This document shows, in pieces, positions 18,523-27,173 of a stretch of 64,000 bases of DNA. Numbering within the stretch: the first letter of the stretch is position 1; each line of letters opens with the position of its first letter. The stretch is taken from assembly GCF_030719035.1 (NCBI RefSeq), contig NZ_CP132203.1, forward strand, positions 248,001 to 312,000, in the 5' to 3' direction. The stretch is from Hahella sp. HNIBRBA332. Its GTDB lineage: Bacteria; Pseudomonadota; Gammaproteobacteria; Pseudomonadales; Oleiphilaceae. The position numbers and the translations under genes are program-made. Under the pieces are notes generated by a model. The model was not told the DNA's origin, did not search any database, and saw only the letters and a program-made list of their open reading frames with translations.

Positions 18523-19355
18523 TGAGCAAGTTCACACTGGCGATAGTGCAGTTGGTCAGCACCAGTGATATAGAGCAGAATCTGGCCCGAGTGGAGCGCT
18601 GGGTGGCGGAGGCGGCAAGTGGCGGCGCGCAGTTGGTGCTGCTGCCGGAGAACTTTGCATTATTCGAAAGCAAGCGATCTTTGGATATTGGCGCTGCGGA
18701 GGCGGACTCCGAGGGCCCTATACGACGATTTATCGCCGGGCTGGCGAAACGTTTTGGGGTTTGGATTATTGCGGGTTCGTTGCCCTGTGCGCAACGTCCT
18801 GACGGCGCTTCCATTAATGGTCGCGTGCGCTCTGCCTGCTGGGTGTTCGACGATAGTGGGGACACGGTTGCCCGTTACGATAAAATCCATTTATTTGATG
18901 TTGATGTAAAGGACGCTTATGGGGCCTATCGAGAGTCCGCCATATTTGAGCCGGGCGAGCAGGTGGTGGTGATCGATACGCCATGGATCAGAATCGGCCT
19001 ATCGATTTGCTATGACTTGCGTTTCCCCGAATTGTTTCGGGCGATGGCGGAACAGGGGGCGGAGTTGGTGACGGTTCCTTCCGCATTCACCTATGTGACA
19101 GGCGAGGCGCACTGGGAGACTTTACTGCGGGCGAGGGCGATAGAAAATCAGGTGTTTATCGCCGCGGCCAATCAGGGGGGGCGTCATTCAGAGTCTCGAC
19201 GCACCTACGGGCATTCCATGGTTATCGATCCCTGGGGCAAAGTTGTGGCGGGACTGGAAGAAGGAGAGGGGGTTATTCTCTCCACTCTGGATAAGGCGGA
19301 GCTGCAGGAAGTCCGGACCAGAATGCCCGTACTCGCTCATCGCAAACTCAAGTAG
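18522..19355 (+). CDS. Carbon-nitrogen hydrolase, probable deaminated glutathione amidase
   Basis: This is a nitrilase-superfamily hydrolase of the Nit1 type, which repairs deaminated glutathione. The Glu-Lys-Cys triad is visible: the glutamate in LLPENFALF (residue 43), the lysine in RYDKIHLFDVD and the cysteine in SICYDLRFPELFR. I start at the ATG at 18522 because AAGGAG lies 9 bases upstream and the ATG overlaps the yhdP TGA (ATGA). A TTG three bases earlier is less likely. In relatives tldD normally follows this gene; here it is directly convergent with darP. Confidence 0.9.
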   Translation: MSKFTLAIVQLVSTSDIEQNLARVERWVAEAASGGAQLVLLPENFALFESKRSLDIGAAEADSEGPIRRFIAGLAKRFGVWIIAGSLPCAQRPDGASINGRVRSACWVFDDSGDTVARYDKIHLFDVDVKDAYGAYRESAIFEPGEQVVVIDTPWIRIGLSICYDLRFPELFRAMAEQGAELVTVPSAFTYVTGEAHWETLLRARAIENQVFIAAANQGGRHSESRRTYGHSMVIDPWGKVVAGLEEGEGVILSTLDKAELQEVRTRMPVLAHRKLK

Positions 19356-19369
19356 CGTTCTTTAATCAA

Positions 19370-19906
19370 TCAGGCGTCGTCAACGACTTCCTTCAAGTAG
19401 CGATACAGCTTTTTGGCGGCGCCGCGATTCTTGTTTTCCGTCATGTCTTTTTGCGCAGCGCGAATCAGTTGACGCAGGTGTTGCGCCTCTGTGTTCGGGT
19501 ACTGATTCATAAATTCAGTCACTGCCTGATCTCCTTCTGAAATCAGCGACTCCCGCCAGCGCTCCAGGCGATGATGCTCAGCCGCCTTTTGTACGGAGCC
19601 CAGGTCGAACTTGTCGAGAAATGAGCGAACCTCCTCCTCGTCTACATCCCGCATTAGTTTACCGATAAATTGCAACTGGCGGCGTTTGGCTTCATGGCTG
19701 CCGATTTTATTATAGGTGTGTATCGCTTCATGCAAGCGATCAGTTAGCGGAAGCTGGGTGAGTTGGTCTGCTTTGAGTTCCGTCAGCCTCTTCCCTAGCT
19801 GCTGCAGCGCCTCCATGGCCCGTTTACGGCTGGATTTACTGGGAGGCAGATCCTCTTCGTCGTAGTAATCGTCTTCGAAATCGTCGTCGTGATGTGAATG
19901 GTTCAT
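19370..19906 (-). CDS. yjgA: Ribosome-associated protein DarP/YjgA (DUF615)
   Basis: YjgA/DarP binds late 50S precursors and aids dual-step ribosome assembly. The 178-residue highly charged, all-helical protein shows the family core KRAMEALQQLGKRLTEL and IGKLMRDVDEEEVRSFLDKF. The acidic N-terminus (DDDFEDDYYDEEDLPPSKS) is typical. It is convergent with the nit gene, with only 14 bp between them. The usual neighbour pmbA is absent; mgtE lies upstream instead. Confidence 0.92.
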   Translation of the reverse strand: MNHSHHDDDFEDDYYDEEDLPPSKSSRKRAMEALQQLGKRLTELKADQLTQLPLTDRLHEAIHTYNKIGSHEAKRRQLQFIGKLMRDVDEEEVRSFLDKFDLGSVQKAAEHHRLERWRESLISEGDQAVTEFMNQYPNTEAQHLRQLIRAAQKDMTENKNRGAAKKLYRYLKEVVDDA

Positions 19907-19996
19907 TGAAATGCTCGAATCAATTCTCGGAAACTAAAATGGTAACACAGCGCTCAAGTAAGATAAGGATAGACAGGCATTCGCCCTTGCGCCTGG

Positions 19997-21358
19997 TCAG
20001 GCGTAGGCGATTGTGGCGAGTCCCAGAAATGACATGAACCCGACCACGTCCGTGACTGTGGTTAGGATGACGCCTCCAGCCAGAGCAGGGTCTATTTTCA
20101 GGGTTTTTAGTATCAATGGTAAAGCGGTACCGGCGATGGCGGCCACGGTCAGGTTGATCAGCATCGCTGAAGCGATCAGGACGCCAATGGTGACGTCGTT
20201 GAACCAGACCATGGCGGCGGTCGCCACCACGAAAGCCCAGAGCAAGCCGTTAAAGGCTCCCACCAGAAACTCCCGGTTCATCAGCCAGCGAATGTTACTC
20301 GAGCTGACTTTGCCCGTGGCCATCCCTCTGATTACCAATGTGAGCGCCTGGCTGCCTGCGATGCCGCCCATGCTTGCGACAATGGGCATTAATACGGCCA
20401 GAGCGACTACTTTTGCAATGGTTGCTTCAAAAATACCAATGACTGCCGAGGCGAGAAAGGCGGTGATCAAGTTTATCCCCAGCCAGACTGCGCGGCTTTT
20501 AGCGGTCTTCATGATGGGGGCGAACATATCTTCTTCTTCGTCCAGACCCGCCATACTTAAGATTTCGTGGTCGGCGTTTTCGCGGATAACGTCAACCACG
20601 TCATCGATGGTGATGCGGCCTACGAGTTTGCCTTTGTCATTGACGACAGGGGCTGAAACCAGGTCGTGGCGTTCGAACAGGGTGGCGACCTCTTTATCGG
20701 AAACAATCGCAGGAATCGGCTCGACATCCGTGCGCATGATCTCTCGCACGGTGGAGCTAAGGCTGGACACCAAAAGTGTGGTGACAGGGAGTACACCAAT
20801 AAAGTCATCTTTTCGGTTCACCACCAGCAAGCTATCGGTCATGTTGGGCAGACTTTTGTGGCTGCGCAGATAGCGAAGCACAACGTCGACGGTAATGTCC
20901 GGACGCACGGTGATCATGTCCGTGTTCATCAGGCCGCCGGCGGAGTCTTCTGGATAGGCCAGTACTTCTTCCAGGCGCTGGCGATCCTGAGCGTCCATGG
21001 TCTCCAGGACTTCCTGGATGACGGCTTCCGGCAATTGCTGTAACAAGTCGGCGAGGTCGTCGACTTCGAAGTCTTCGGCGATCTCAATAACGTCCTGAGC
21101 ATTCATTTCGCTGAGGAAGTCGGAACGAATTTCATCGCTCAGATATTGAAGAACTTCGCCATCCAGTTCGTCATCGACTAACTGCCAGAGTAACTTCCGC
21201 TCATTGGGCGGAGACGATTCCAGTAAGTGGGCGATGTCGCTGGGGGATAGGCCGCCGTTCAGAATGCGCGCGACCTGCTGCAAAGACCCGCTTTCCAGCG
21301 CTTCCGCAATGGAGCGCATACGGACCTTGGCAGTGCTTTTTTCGGTCGCTTGAGGCAT
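19997..21358 (-). CDS. mgtE: Magnesium transporter MgtE
   Basis: MgtE is a magnesium-selective channel gated by intracellular Mg2+ through its cytosolic domains. The order is an N-terminal superhelical MgtE_N domain (about residues 15-125), tandem CBS domains (about 130-255), a connecting helix and five membrane helices (about 285-450). The pore-lining region includes LMPIVASMGGIAGSQALTLVIRGMA-type residues near 315-340. The length of 453 residues is standard. A 237-bp upstream region with two hairpins separates it from the npr gene. Confidence 0.95.
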   Translation of the reverse strand: MPQATEKSTAKVRMRSIAEALESGSLQQVARILNGGLSPSDIAHLLESSPPNERKLLWQLVDDELDGEVLQYLSDEIRSDFLSEMNAQDVIEIAEDFEVDDLADLLQQLPEAVIQEVLETMDAQDRQRLEEVLAYPEDSAGGLMNTDMITVRPDITVDVVLRYLRSHKSLPNMTDSLLVVNRKDDFIGVLPVTTLLVSSLSSTVREIMRTDVEPIPAIVSDKEVATLFERHDLVSAPVVNDKGKLVGRITIDDVVDVIRENADHEILSMAGLDEEEDMFAPIMKTAKSRAVWLGINLITAFLASAVIGIFEATIAKVVALAVLMPIVASMGGIAGSQALTLVIRGMATGKVSSSNIRWLMNREFLVGAFNGLLWAFVVATAAMVWFNDVTIGVLIASAMLINLTVAAIAGTALPLILKTLKIDPALAGGVILTTVTDVVGFMSFLGLATIAYA

Positions 21359-21382
21359 AGACTTACATCCGCGTTTAGGGCG

Positions 21383-21465
21383 GCCCGCAACGGGCAGCGA
21401 GGAAATTGCCGGATTAAATACAGAGACGGGCTCTGCGCCGTTGTGGCGCCAGTATAAGCGAGCCC
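21383..21465 (-). promoter_or_regulatory. Hairpin-rich region upstream of mgtE
   Basis: Two inverted repeats lie 25-110 bases upstream of the mgtE ATG: GCCCG-CAA-CGGGC at 21383-21395 and GGGCTC...GAGCCC at 21428-21465 enclosing an inner GCGCC-GTTGT-GGCGC. A TATAGT -10-like hexamer for mgtE lies at 21466-21471. A transcript from it would start inside the outer arm, so it is unclear whether hairpin two is transcribed whole. No known magnesium riboswitch consensus was recognised. Confidence 0.3.
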
Positions 21466-21595
21466 ACTATAAAGTGTAAGTTAAGACGAAAAATAGTCTA
21501 AGGAAAATCAGGGAATTGTCTTACTTTATTCAAGCGGTTTGTATTGTCTGGTATGTTTGGAAGGGATGGGGCGAAGCGCCCCGAAAGCATTAGGG

Positions 21596-21865
21596 TTATT
21601 CACCCTCTCCGAAATAGTCCTCGATCAGAGCCTTGATGGCGTGAAAGGCTTCCTCTTCGTCCGGGCCTTCTATTTTCAAAGTGAGAAGCGTTCCCTTGCT
21701 GGCGGCGAGCATCATGACCGCCATTATGCTTTTTCCGTCAACTTCCTGGCCTTCTTTGGCTACTCTGATCTTACTGGCGAATCGGCCGCTGGTGGACACG
21801 AATTTGGCCGCCGCTCGGGCGTGCAGGCCAAGCTTATTAATAATAGTGACTTGTTCCTGGATCAT
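21596..21865 (-). CDS. ptsO: Nitrogen-related phosphocarrier NPr (HPr family)
   Basis: NPr passes phosphate from EI-Ntr to EIIA-Ntr in the nitrogen PTS, a regulatory rather than sugar-transporting relay. The phosphorylatable histidine is H15 in KLGLHARAAAKFV, and S46 in DGKSIMAVMML matches the regulatory serine position of HPr proteins. At 89 residues it is normal size. It is the last gene of the rpoN-hpf-ptsN-rapZ-npr series on the minus strand, 94 bp after rapZ. EI-Ntr (ptsP) is not in this window. Confidence 0.93.
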   Translation of the reverse strand: MIQEQVTIINKLGLHARAAAKFVSTSGRFASKIRVAKEGQEVDGKSIMAVMMLAASKGTLLTLKIEGPDEEEAFHAIKALIEDYFGEGE

Positions 21866-21959
21866 GGGGCGCGATGAATATAAAAGATTGAAATTTCCTG
21901 AATGTTGGATTCAGGCCGGTTTAATTGTTAAGCGACAGTGGCTTCTTATTGTTAAAACC

Positions 21960-22820
21960 TTATTGCGCCAGCTCTTTGTGGCGCACTTGGACATTATCAT
22001 ATTTTTTCTTGAAATGCTCTCCCAGGCACTCGCAGATATAGACGGAGCGGTGTTGCCCGCCAGTACAGCCGATGCTGATCGTCATATAGGTGCGGTTGCT
22101 GTTCTGGAAGTGCGGAATCCAGGTCTCAAGAAAGCTGATGATGTGCTGCAGCATCTGTTCCGGTTCCGGATGCTGCTTAAGGAATTCAATGATTTCCTGA
22201 TCAGTGCCTTTATAGCCGCGCAGTGCGGTGTCCCAGTAGGGGTTGGGGAGGCAGCGTACGTCAAACACCATGTCGGAATCCGACGGCACGCCATGCTTGA
22301 AGCCGAAAGACTGAAAGAGCAGAGCCAGCTCTTGGGTTTTGTGTCCGATAACCCTGATCTTTACCTGATCTCGTAACTGGTAAATGGAGAGGTCGCTGGT
22401 GTCTATGTAGAGGTTCGCCAGGGTGGCGATTGGCTCCAATAACTGCTTCTCTTTGGCGATGGCTTCTTTCAGCGATGTGCTTTTACTGCTGAGCGGGTGC
22501 TTGCGACGCGTTGCATGAAATCGTTTGATCAAGGTGGCGTCATTAGCGTCAAGATAGATGATTTCCACATCGATATTATGCGCTTGCAGAGTGGCGTAAA
22601 TGGACGGGAAGTCCGATAAGTCCCTATAAAGATTACGGGCGTCTATGCTGACGGCGAGCTGCTGGTTTTGGGTTTTCCCCTGATCCAGCACCTCTTGGGT
22701 GAGAGGCGAGAGGAGACCGATAGGCAGGTTATCGATGCAGTAATAACCCATATCCTCCAAGACATGGAGCGCCGTACTTTTTCCGGAGCCTGAACGACCG
22801 CTTACGATAATCAGCTTCAT
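21960..22820 (-). CDS. rapZ: RNase adapter protein RapZ
   Basis: RapZ binds glucosamine-6-phosphate and, in enterobacteria, guides RNase E to the sRNA GlmZ to control glmS. The N-terminal P-loop GRSGSGKST is at residues 8-16, and the C-terminal domain has the conserved GCTGGQHRSVYICE motif. The 286-residue length is standard. It lies 26 bp downstream of ptsN. Whether a GlmY/GlmZ-type sRNA pair exists here cannot be told from this window. Confidence 0.95.
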   Translation of the reverse strand: MKLIIVSGRSGSGKSTALHVLEDMGYYCIDNLPIGLLSPLTQEVLDQGKTQNQQLAVSIDARNLYRDLSDFPSIYATLQAHNIDVEIIYLDANDATLIKRFHATRRKHPLSSKSTSLKEAIAKEKQLLEPIATLANLYIDTSDLSIYQLRDQVKIRVIGHKTQELALLFQSFGFKHGVPSDSDMVFDVRCLPNPYWDTALRGYKGTDQEIIEFLKQHPEPEQMLQHIISFLETWIPHFQNSNRTYMTISIGCTGGQHRSVYICECLGEHFKKKYDNVQVRHKELAQ

Positions 22821-22846
22821 GTCTTCCTCTTTCCATCGAAGCTGGA

Positions 22847-23311
22847 TTATTTCTCCAGCACCCTCCTGAACAGGGTTTCGTCGTTGTCACAGTCGCGCAG
22901 GTGTTCGCAGAAGCGACGGTCATTGAATTTCTGGGCCAGTTGGCTCAGTAGGTCCAAGTGTTCGCTGGTGGCCTCCTGAGGCACGATCAGAACGAACAGC
23001 AGGTCTACGGGTTCGTTGTCTATGGCGTCAAAAGGGATCTTGTCCTTGAGTGTAATCAAGGCCCCTATGATGCGGTCGCAGTTTTCCAGGCGGCAGTGGG
23101 GTATTGCGATGCCCTGGCCGATACCAGTGCTGCCGAGTCTTTCACGGCAGATCAGGTTGGTAAAAATGGCGTTCTCGTCCAAAAATGGAAAATGTTGCGC
23201 AATCAGATTGGCGATATATTCGAGAACGCGCTTCTTACTCGAGCCCGACACCCCACAGCGTGTGAGGGCGGGCGAGATAATTGACTCAATAGTTAGTGTG
23301 GTTTGGGCCAT
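22847..23311 (-). CDS. ptsN: PTS IIA-like nitrogen regulatory protein EIIA-Ntr
   Basis: EIIA-Ntr is the terminal phosphoacceptor of the nitrogen PTS and regulates potassium uptake, envelope stress and sigma-54-linked functions by phosphorylation-dependent binding. The active histidine is H72 in GIAIPHCRL. The 154-residue protein has the full PTS EIIA type-2 fold, including FVLIVPQEATSEHLDLLSQLA near the C-terminus. It lies 6 bp after hpf. Confidence 0.95.
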   Translation of the reverse strand: MAQTTLTIESIISPALTRCGVSGSSKKRVLEYIANLIAQHFPFLDENAIFTNLICRERLGSTGIGQGIAIPHCRLENCDRIIGALITLKDKIPFDAIDNEPVDLLFVLIVPQEATSEHLDLLSQLAQKFNDRRFCEHLRDCDNDETLFRRVLEK

Positions 23312-23317
23312 GTTCTG

Positions 23318-23626
23318 TTATCTGGCGGATGCGCCGTGCATCCGATCAACGTGCTTCTCTTTGTGTTTGAGGATCTGGCGATCTAATTTGTCCACCAGTG
23401 CGTCAATTGACGCGTACATATCTTCGTGTTCAGCATTGGCATGCAGGTCAGCGCCGCTTATGTGCATGGTTGCTTCTGCAATCTGACGCTGTTTTTGAAT
23501 GGAGAGCGTAACTTGGACATTACTGATACTGTCGAAGTGTCGTTCGAGCTTGTCGAACTTGTTGTTAACGTAATCTTTCAGTGCTTCAGTTAACTCGACT
23601 TGATGTCCGGTGATGTTCATTTGCAT
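23318..23626 (-). CDS. hpf: Ribosome hibernation promoting factor, short form
   Basis: HPF binds the 30S decoding centre in stationary phase and promotes 100S dimer formation with RMF. This 102-residue protein has the single S30AE domain (MQMNITGHQVELTEALKDYV at the start) and lacks the C-terminal dimerisation domain of long HPF. It lies between rpoN and ptsN with the usual orientation. The 115-bp gap after rpoN contains a TGCTAGTAT extended -10-like sequence, so hpf may also have its own promoter. Confidence 0.93.
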   Translation of the reverse strand: MQMNITGHQVELTEALKDYVNNKFDKLERHFDSISNVQVTLSIQKQRQIAEATMHISGADLHANAEHEDMYASIDALVDKLDRQILKHKEKHVDRMHGASAR

Positions 23627-23741
23627 ACTTTGCTCCTAATGCCAATATACGGTGCATTATGAATTTTGCACTTCCATGAAAAATACTAGCACATCCAGTT
23701 TGTGACTATTTGATTTAAGTCTTATACCTGTATTCCTCCTT

Positions 23742-25238
23742 TTAAATTAATCGCTTACGTTCATTGGAAGGCGGAATGGAAAGCGCCTCCCGGTACTTTG
23801 CGATCGTGCGACGGGCGACGTTGATGCCCTGTTCGCCAAGCAGCGCAGCAATTTTGCTGTCGCTCAATGGTTTCTTCGGTGATTCCGCCGCAACTAACTT
23901 CTTGATAATAGCTCTAATAGCGGTCGAAGAACACTCGCCACCCGTGTCTGTGCTGACATGGCTGGAGAAAAAGTACTTCAGCTCAAATACGCCGCGAGGA
24001 GTGTGCATATATTTCTGGGTGGTCACCCGGGAAATGGTTGACTCATGCATCTCCACCGCCTCCGCAATATCGTGCAGCACCAGCGGCTTCATCGCCTCTT
24101 CGCCGTACTCTAGGAATCCTTGCTGATGTTCGACGATTTGTGAAGCGACTTTCAACAGAGTTTCATTACGGCTTTGCAAGCTTTTGATAAACCAGCGCGC
24201 TTCCTGTAACTGATCGCGCAAGTAAGTGTTGTCTGAGCTGTTGTCCGCGCGTCTCACCAAGCCCGCATAGCCAGGGTTGATGCGGATCTTGGGGGCGATT
24301 TCCGGATTCAGCTCCACCAGCCACCGGCCATTGTTTTTTTTGACGATAACGTCAGGAACCACATATTCGGTATTGCTTTCCTGAATGCCTTCGCCCGGTC
24401 TTGGGTTCAAACTTTGAATCAGCTTTAGTACTTCCCGCAGATCGTCTTCTTTCAGGCGGCTGCGACGCATTAGTTGGGCGTAGTCGCGGTTGCCAAGCAG
24501 ATTGATGTAGTGGCTGACCACCAGCTTGGCTTGACCTAGCCAAGGGGTGTCTTTCGGCAGTTGATTCAGCTGGCTCAGCAGGCAATCCTGCAGGTTGCAG
24601 GTGGCGACACCGGGAGGATCGAATTGCTGGATACGTTTTAAAACTGCGCATACTTCGTCCAGCTCAATTTCTTCTTCCCCCTCAGTTTGCAGACCGCTAT
24701 GAATTTCATCGGGAGTGAGGGAGAGATAACCATCAGGACTGACTGCATCAATAATCGCTACGGCGATCATGCGGTCAATGTCGGACATGGGGGTAAGGTT
24801 GAGTTGCCAGAGAAGGTGGTCTTGCAGGGTTTCGCCTTTGCTGTTGCGGGACTCGAAGTCGTATTCGTCATCCTCGCCGCCGCTGTAGTTGCTTGATCCG
24901 CTTTGGAAGACATCATCCCAGGCGGTATCGACGGGCAAATCGTTCGGAATGGAGTCGGACCAGTTGTCCTCTTCAGCGAACCCCCCTTCATCCATGCCCG
25001 ACTCCTGCGTTCGTTCCTTGCTGGAGTTGTTGGCGAGCATGTCGCTGATCGTATCGTTCTGAACGTGGTTGGGTGATTCGTCCTCTTCAGACACTTCCAG
25101 CATGGGGTTGGACTCAAGCGCTTGTTGAATCTCCTGCTGTAAATCCAGTGTTGAAAGCTGCAAAAGTTTTATTGCTTGTTGCAGTTGCGGGGTCATGGTC
25201 AGCTGTTGACCCAGCTTTAACTGCAATGAAGTTTTCAT
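23742..25238 (-). CDS. rpoN: RNA polymerase sigma-54 factor
   Basis: Sigma-54 directs RNA polymerase to -24/-12 promoters that need AAA+ activators, controlling nitrogen metabolism, motility and more. Region I is the glutamine-rich LQLKLGQQLTMTPQLQQAI, the acidic region II covers about residues 55-130, and the C-terminal RpoN box is ARRTIAKYRE. I prefer the ATG at 25238, which gives the usual MKTSLQLKLGQQ start. An ATG two codons earlier (25244) is equally possible. It lies 116 bp after lptB on the same strand. Confidence 0.96.
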   Translation of the reverse strand: MKTSLQLKLGQQLTMTPQLQQAIKLLQLSTLDLQQEIQQALESNPMLEVSEEDESPNHVQNDTISDMLANNSSKERTQESGMDEGGFAEEDNWSDSIPNDLPVDTAWDDVFQSGSSNYSGGEDDEYDFESRNSKGETLQDHLLWQLNLTPMSDIDRMIAVAIIDAVSPDGYLSLTPDEIHSGLQTEGEEEIELDEVCAVLKRIQQFDPPGVATCNLQDCLLSQLNQLPKDTPWLGQAKLVVSHYINLLGNRDYAQLMRRSRLKEDDLREVLKLIQSLNPRPGEGIQESNTEYVVPDVIVKKNNGRWLVELNPEIAPKIRINPGYAGLVRRADNSSDNTYLRDQLQEARWFIKSLQSRNETLLKVASQIVEHQQGFLEYGEEAMKPLVLHDIAEAVEMHESTISRVTTQKYMHTPRGVFELKYFFSSHVSTDTGGECSSTAIRAIIKKLVAAESPKKPLSDSKIAALLGEQGINVARRTIAKYREALSIPPSNERKRLI

Positions 25239-25360
25239 AACCATCTGATGCTTACCACCGATTCAGGCACAGATCTTGTGAGTTTTTCATAGTTATTAGG
25301 TGCTTTAATCCTAAGCTCTTGAGCCTTGAGGTCCATCTGGGATGGAGACCGCCGGTTAAA

Positions 25361-26086
25361 CTAAAGTTTGAACTGGTCACCCAGATAGACCTCTCTAACC
25401 TTTGGGTTGGCAAGGATATCACTTGGGGCGCCGCTTGCGATAATAAATCCTTCACTGACAATATAGGCGCGTTCACAAATATCCAAGGTCTCGCGCACAT
25501 TATGATCTGTAATTAAAACGCCGATGCCGCGCTTTTTGAGATGCTCAATAATCTGCTTGATATCGTTGACGGAAATAGGGTCCACCCCGGCGAATGGTTC
25601 ATCCAGCAGGACAAATTTTGGCTCTGTGGCCAGCGCGCGAGCGATTTCCACGCGTCGACGTTCGCCCCCTGAGAGGCTCATGCCAAGGCTTTTGCGAATA
25701 TGGGTGATGTGAAACTCCTGTAGCAGTTCTTCCATTTTTAGTTTGCGCTCCTTGCGGCTGAGATCTGCTCTGGTCTCAAGGATGGCGTAGATATTGTCCT
25801 CCACTGACAGCTTTCTGAAGACCGATGCTTCCTGTGGCAGATAGCCGATGCCCTTGCGCGCTCTCCCGTGCATAGGCAGGCCAGTGATTTCCGCTTCGTC
25901 AATGAATACGCTGCCTTTGTCGCTGGGGATCAGTCCTACCACCATGTAAAAGCAGGTGGTTTTTCCTGCGCCGTTAGGTCCGAGGAGGCCAACGATTTCG
26001 CCGCTGCGAATTTCAACGGACACATCTTTTACAACAGGCCGTTTTTTGTAGGCCTTGGCCAGATTTCTGGCAGTGAGGGTGCTCAT
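25361..26086 (-). CDS. lptB: LPS export ABC transporter ATP-binding protein LptB
   Basis: LptB powers extraction of LPS from the inner membrane with LptFG. The Walker A GPNGAGKT is at residues 36-43, the ABC signature is LSGGERRRVEIARAL, and Walker B FVLLDEPFAGVDP is followed by the switch histidine in ITDHNVRETL. The 241-residue length is standard. Its ATG overlaps the lptA stop by 4 bases. lptF and lptG are not in the window. Confidence 0.97.
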   Translation of the reverse strand: MSTLTARNLAKAYKKRPVVKDVSVEIRSGEIVGLLGPNGAGKTTCFYMVVGLIPSDKGSVFIDEAEITGLPMHGRARKGIGYLPQEASVFRKLSVEDNIYAILETRADLSRKERKLKMEELLQEFHITHIRKSLGMSLSGGERRRVEIARALATEPKFVLLDEPFAGVDPISVNDIKQIIEHLKKRGIGVLITDHNVRETLDICERAYIVSEGFIIASGAPSDILANPKVREVYLGDQFKL

Positions 26087-26607
26087 TGTTTATTAGATTT
26101 GGGCGGATGATAGATGATTTCAACCTGCTCGGTTTGATTGCCCGATGAGGCTCCCTTTGCCGTGACTAAACGCTTGTCTGTGAAATAAATGATTTCTTCG
26201 CCTTCCACTGAGCTGTTGTCCTGAAGAATGCGCGCATGGTTACGCATAACGACTTTACTCTGGCTGCGGTCATAGTCCATGTTTTCTGCGTAAGCGTGGG
26301 TTTCAGTTTGTTTTTCTTCGTCAAACTGCACCAAATGAGCAGGCTTGCCGGTTGCTTGGAAGCGACTGATGCCATTGTCATCGGTGTATAAAATGACTTT
26401 GTCCGCCTCAATGCTGGATTTGCCTTGGGTAATGACGACATTGCCAATATAGGTGTCGATGCCTTTCTGGCCGTCTCTCTCCCAGCGACCGGCTTTGATG
26501 CGCACTGGTTCATCGCTGCCGTTAAGAAGGTCCAAAGCATGGCTTAACGGGGCGAAAATAAAGCCCAGCAACAGCGCCACGGTGAATAGTTTACTTGGGT
26601 TGTGCAT
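26083..26607 (-). CDS. lptA: LPS transport periplasmic protein LptA
   Basis: LptA forms the periplasmic bridge that carries LPS from LptC to LptD. The protein has a cleavable signal peptide (KLFTVALLLGFIFAPLSHALD, cut near residue 25) and one OstA/LptA beta-jellyroll domain with the EADKVILYTDDNG motif. At 174 residues it is normal. It overlaps lptC by 17 bp upstream and lptB by 4 bp downstream, which implies coupled translation. Confidence 0.94.
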   Translation of the reverse strand: MHNPSKLFTVALLLGFIFAPLSHALDLLNGSDEPVRIKAGRWERDGQKGIDTYIGNVVITQGKSSIEADKVILYTDDNGISRFQATGKPAHLVQFDEEKQTETHAYAENMDYDRSQSKVVMRNHARILQDNSSVEGEEIIYFTDKRLVTAKGASSGNQTEQVEIIYHPPKSNKQ

Positions 26608-27169
26608 AAACGCCGGTTACCTGAGAAAGTAATACAATAAGCTTTTTATCAATGTCCGCCTCCATTCCGACAGCGGTTAACTGATTGATATTTGAAGTTA
26701 TCTTAACGGGTTGATCGGTGCTGATAAAGCGTGACTTGTTGTTGTAGTCAAGCGCTTGCGTTTGCATGAGAATCGGCGCGCCGTCGTTGGATGCGCCATT
26801 TACCTCTACATCTCCACGCAGTTTCAAGGTGTCCTGCTTGATAAGCAGTTCGCCCTCCAAAGACTCTACATGCCAGCTTTTCTCCCCTTGCTGGAAGATT
26901 TCCAGGTTGGGGCGCGTCAGTACGCCAGTGTCCGTATCGGGGTAGTGCTTCGCCAGTTGGCTTTGCAGGCGGCTGGTGAGTGCGCCTTCTTTGTTGTAGG
27001 TGGTGTAAACCGCGTTGATGACAAATGCGTCAGGCTCGTCTTTCAGGAGTGACTCTTCCTCGAAGAACGGGGCGCTTGCTTCGTCCTGATAGGCGACTAG
27101 ATAAAAAACCAGAAACGCCGCCAAAGCCGCGTAGAGCCACTTGCTGTATTGTCTGAACAGTTCTGTCAT
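26591..27169 (-). CDS. lptC: LPS export protein LptC
   Basis: LptC is a bitopic inner-membrane protein that receives LPS from LptBFG and passes it to LptA. One membrane helix (WLYAALAAFLVFYLVAYQ) is followed by the periplasmic beta-jellyroll domain. The frame is open upstream to 27220, but the ATG at 27169 is chosen because it lies 4 bp after the kdsC stop and gives MTELFRQYSKWLYA, a typical LptC opening of 192 residues. No strong ribosome binding site is visible, so coupling to kdsC is likely. Confidence 0.92.
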   Translation of the reverse strand: MTELFRQYSKWLYAALAAFLVFYLVAYQDEASAPFFEEESLLKDEPDAFVINAVYTTYNKEGALTSRLQSQLAKHYPDTDTGVLTRPNLEIFQQGEKSWHVESLEGELLIKQDTLKLRGDVEVNGASNDGAPILMQTQALDYNNKSRFISTDQPVKITSNINQLTAVGMEADIDKKLIVLLSQVTGVYAQPK

Positions 27170-27173
27170 GAAG

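Noticed and set aside
21681..22376. Long open frame on the plus strand opposite npr and rapZ
   Set aside because: It is antisense to two clear, conserved genes, its translation has no family features, and it has no ribosome binding site.
23727..23741. Strong AAGGAGG ribosome-binding-like sequence just after rpoN on the minus strand
   Set aside because: No start codon or open frame follows at a useful distance, so it is probably chance or a decayed site.
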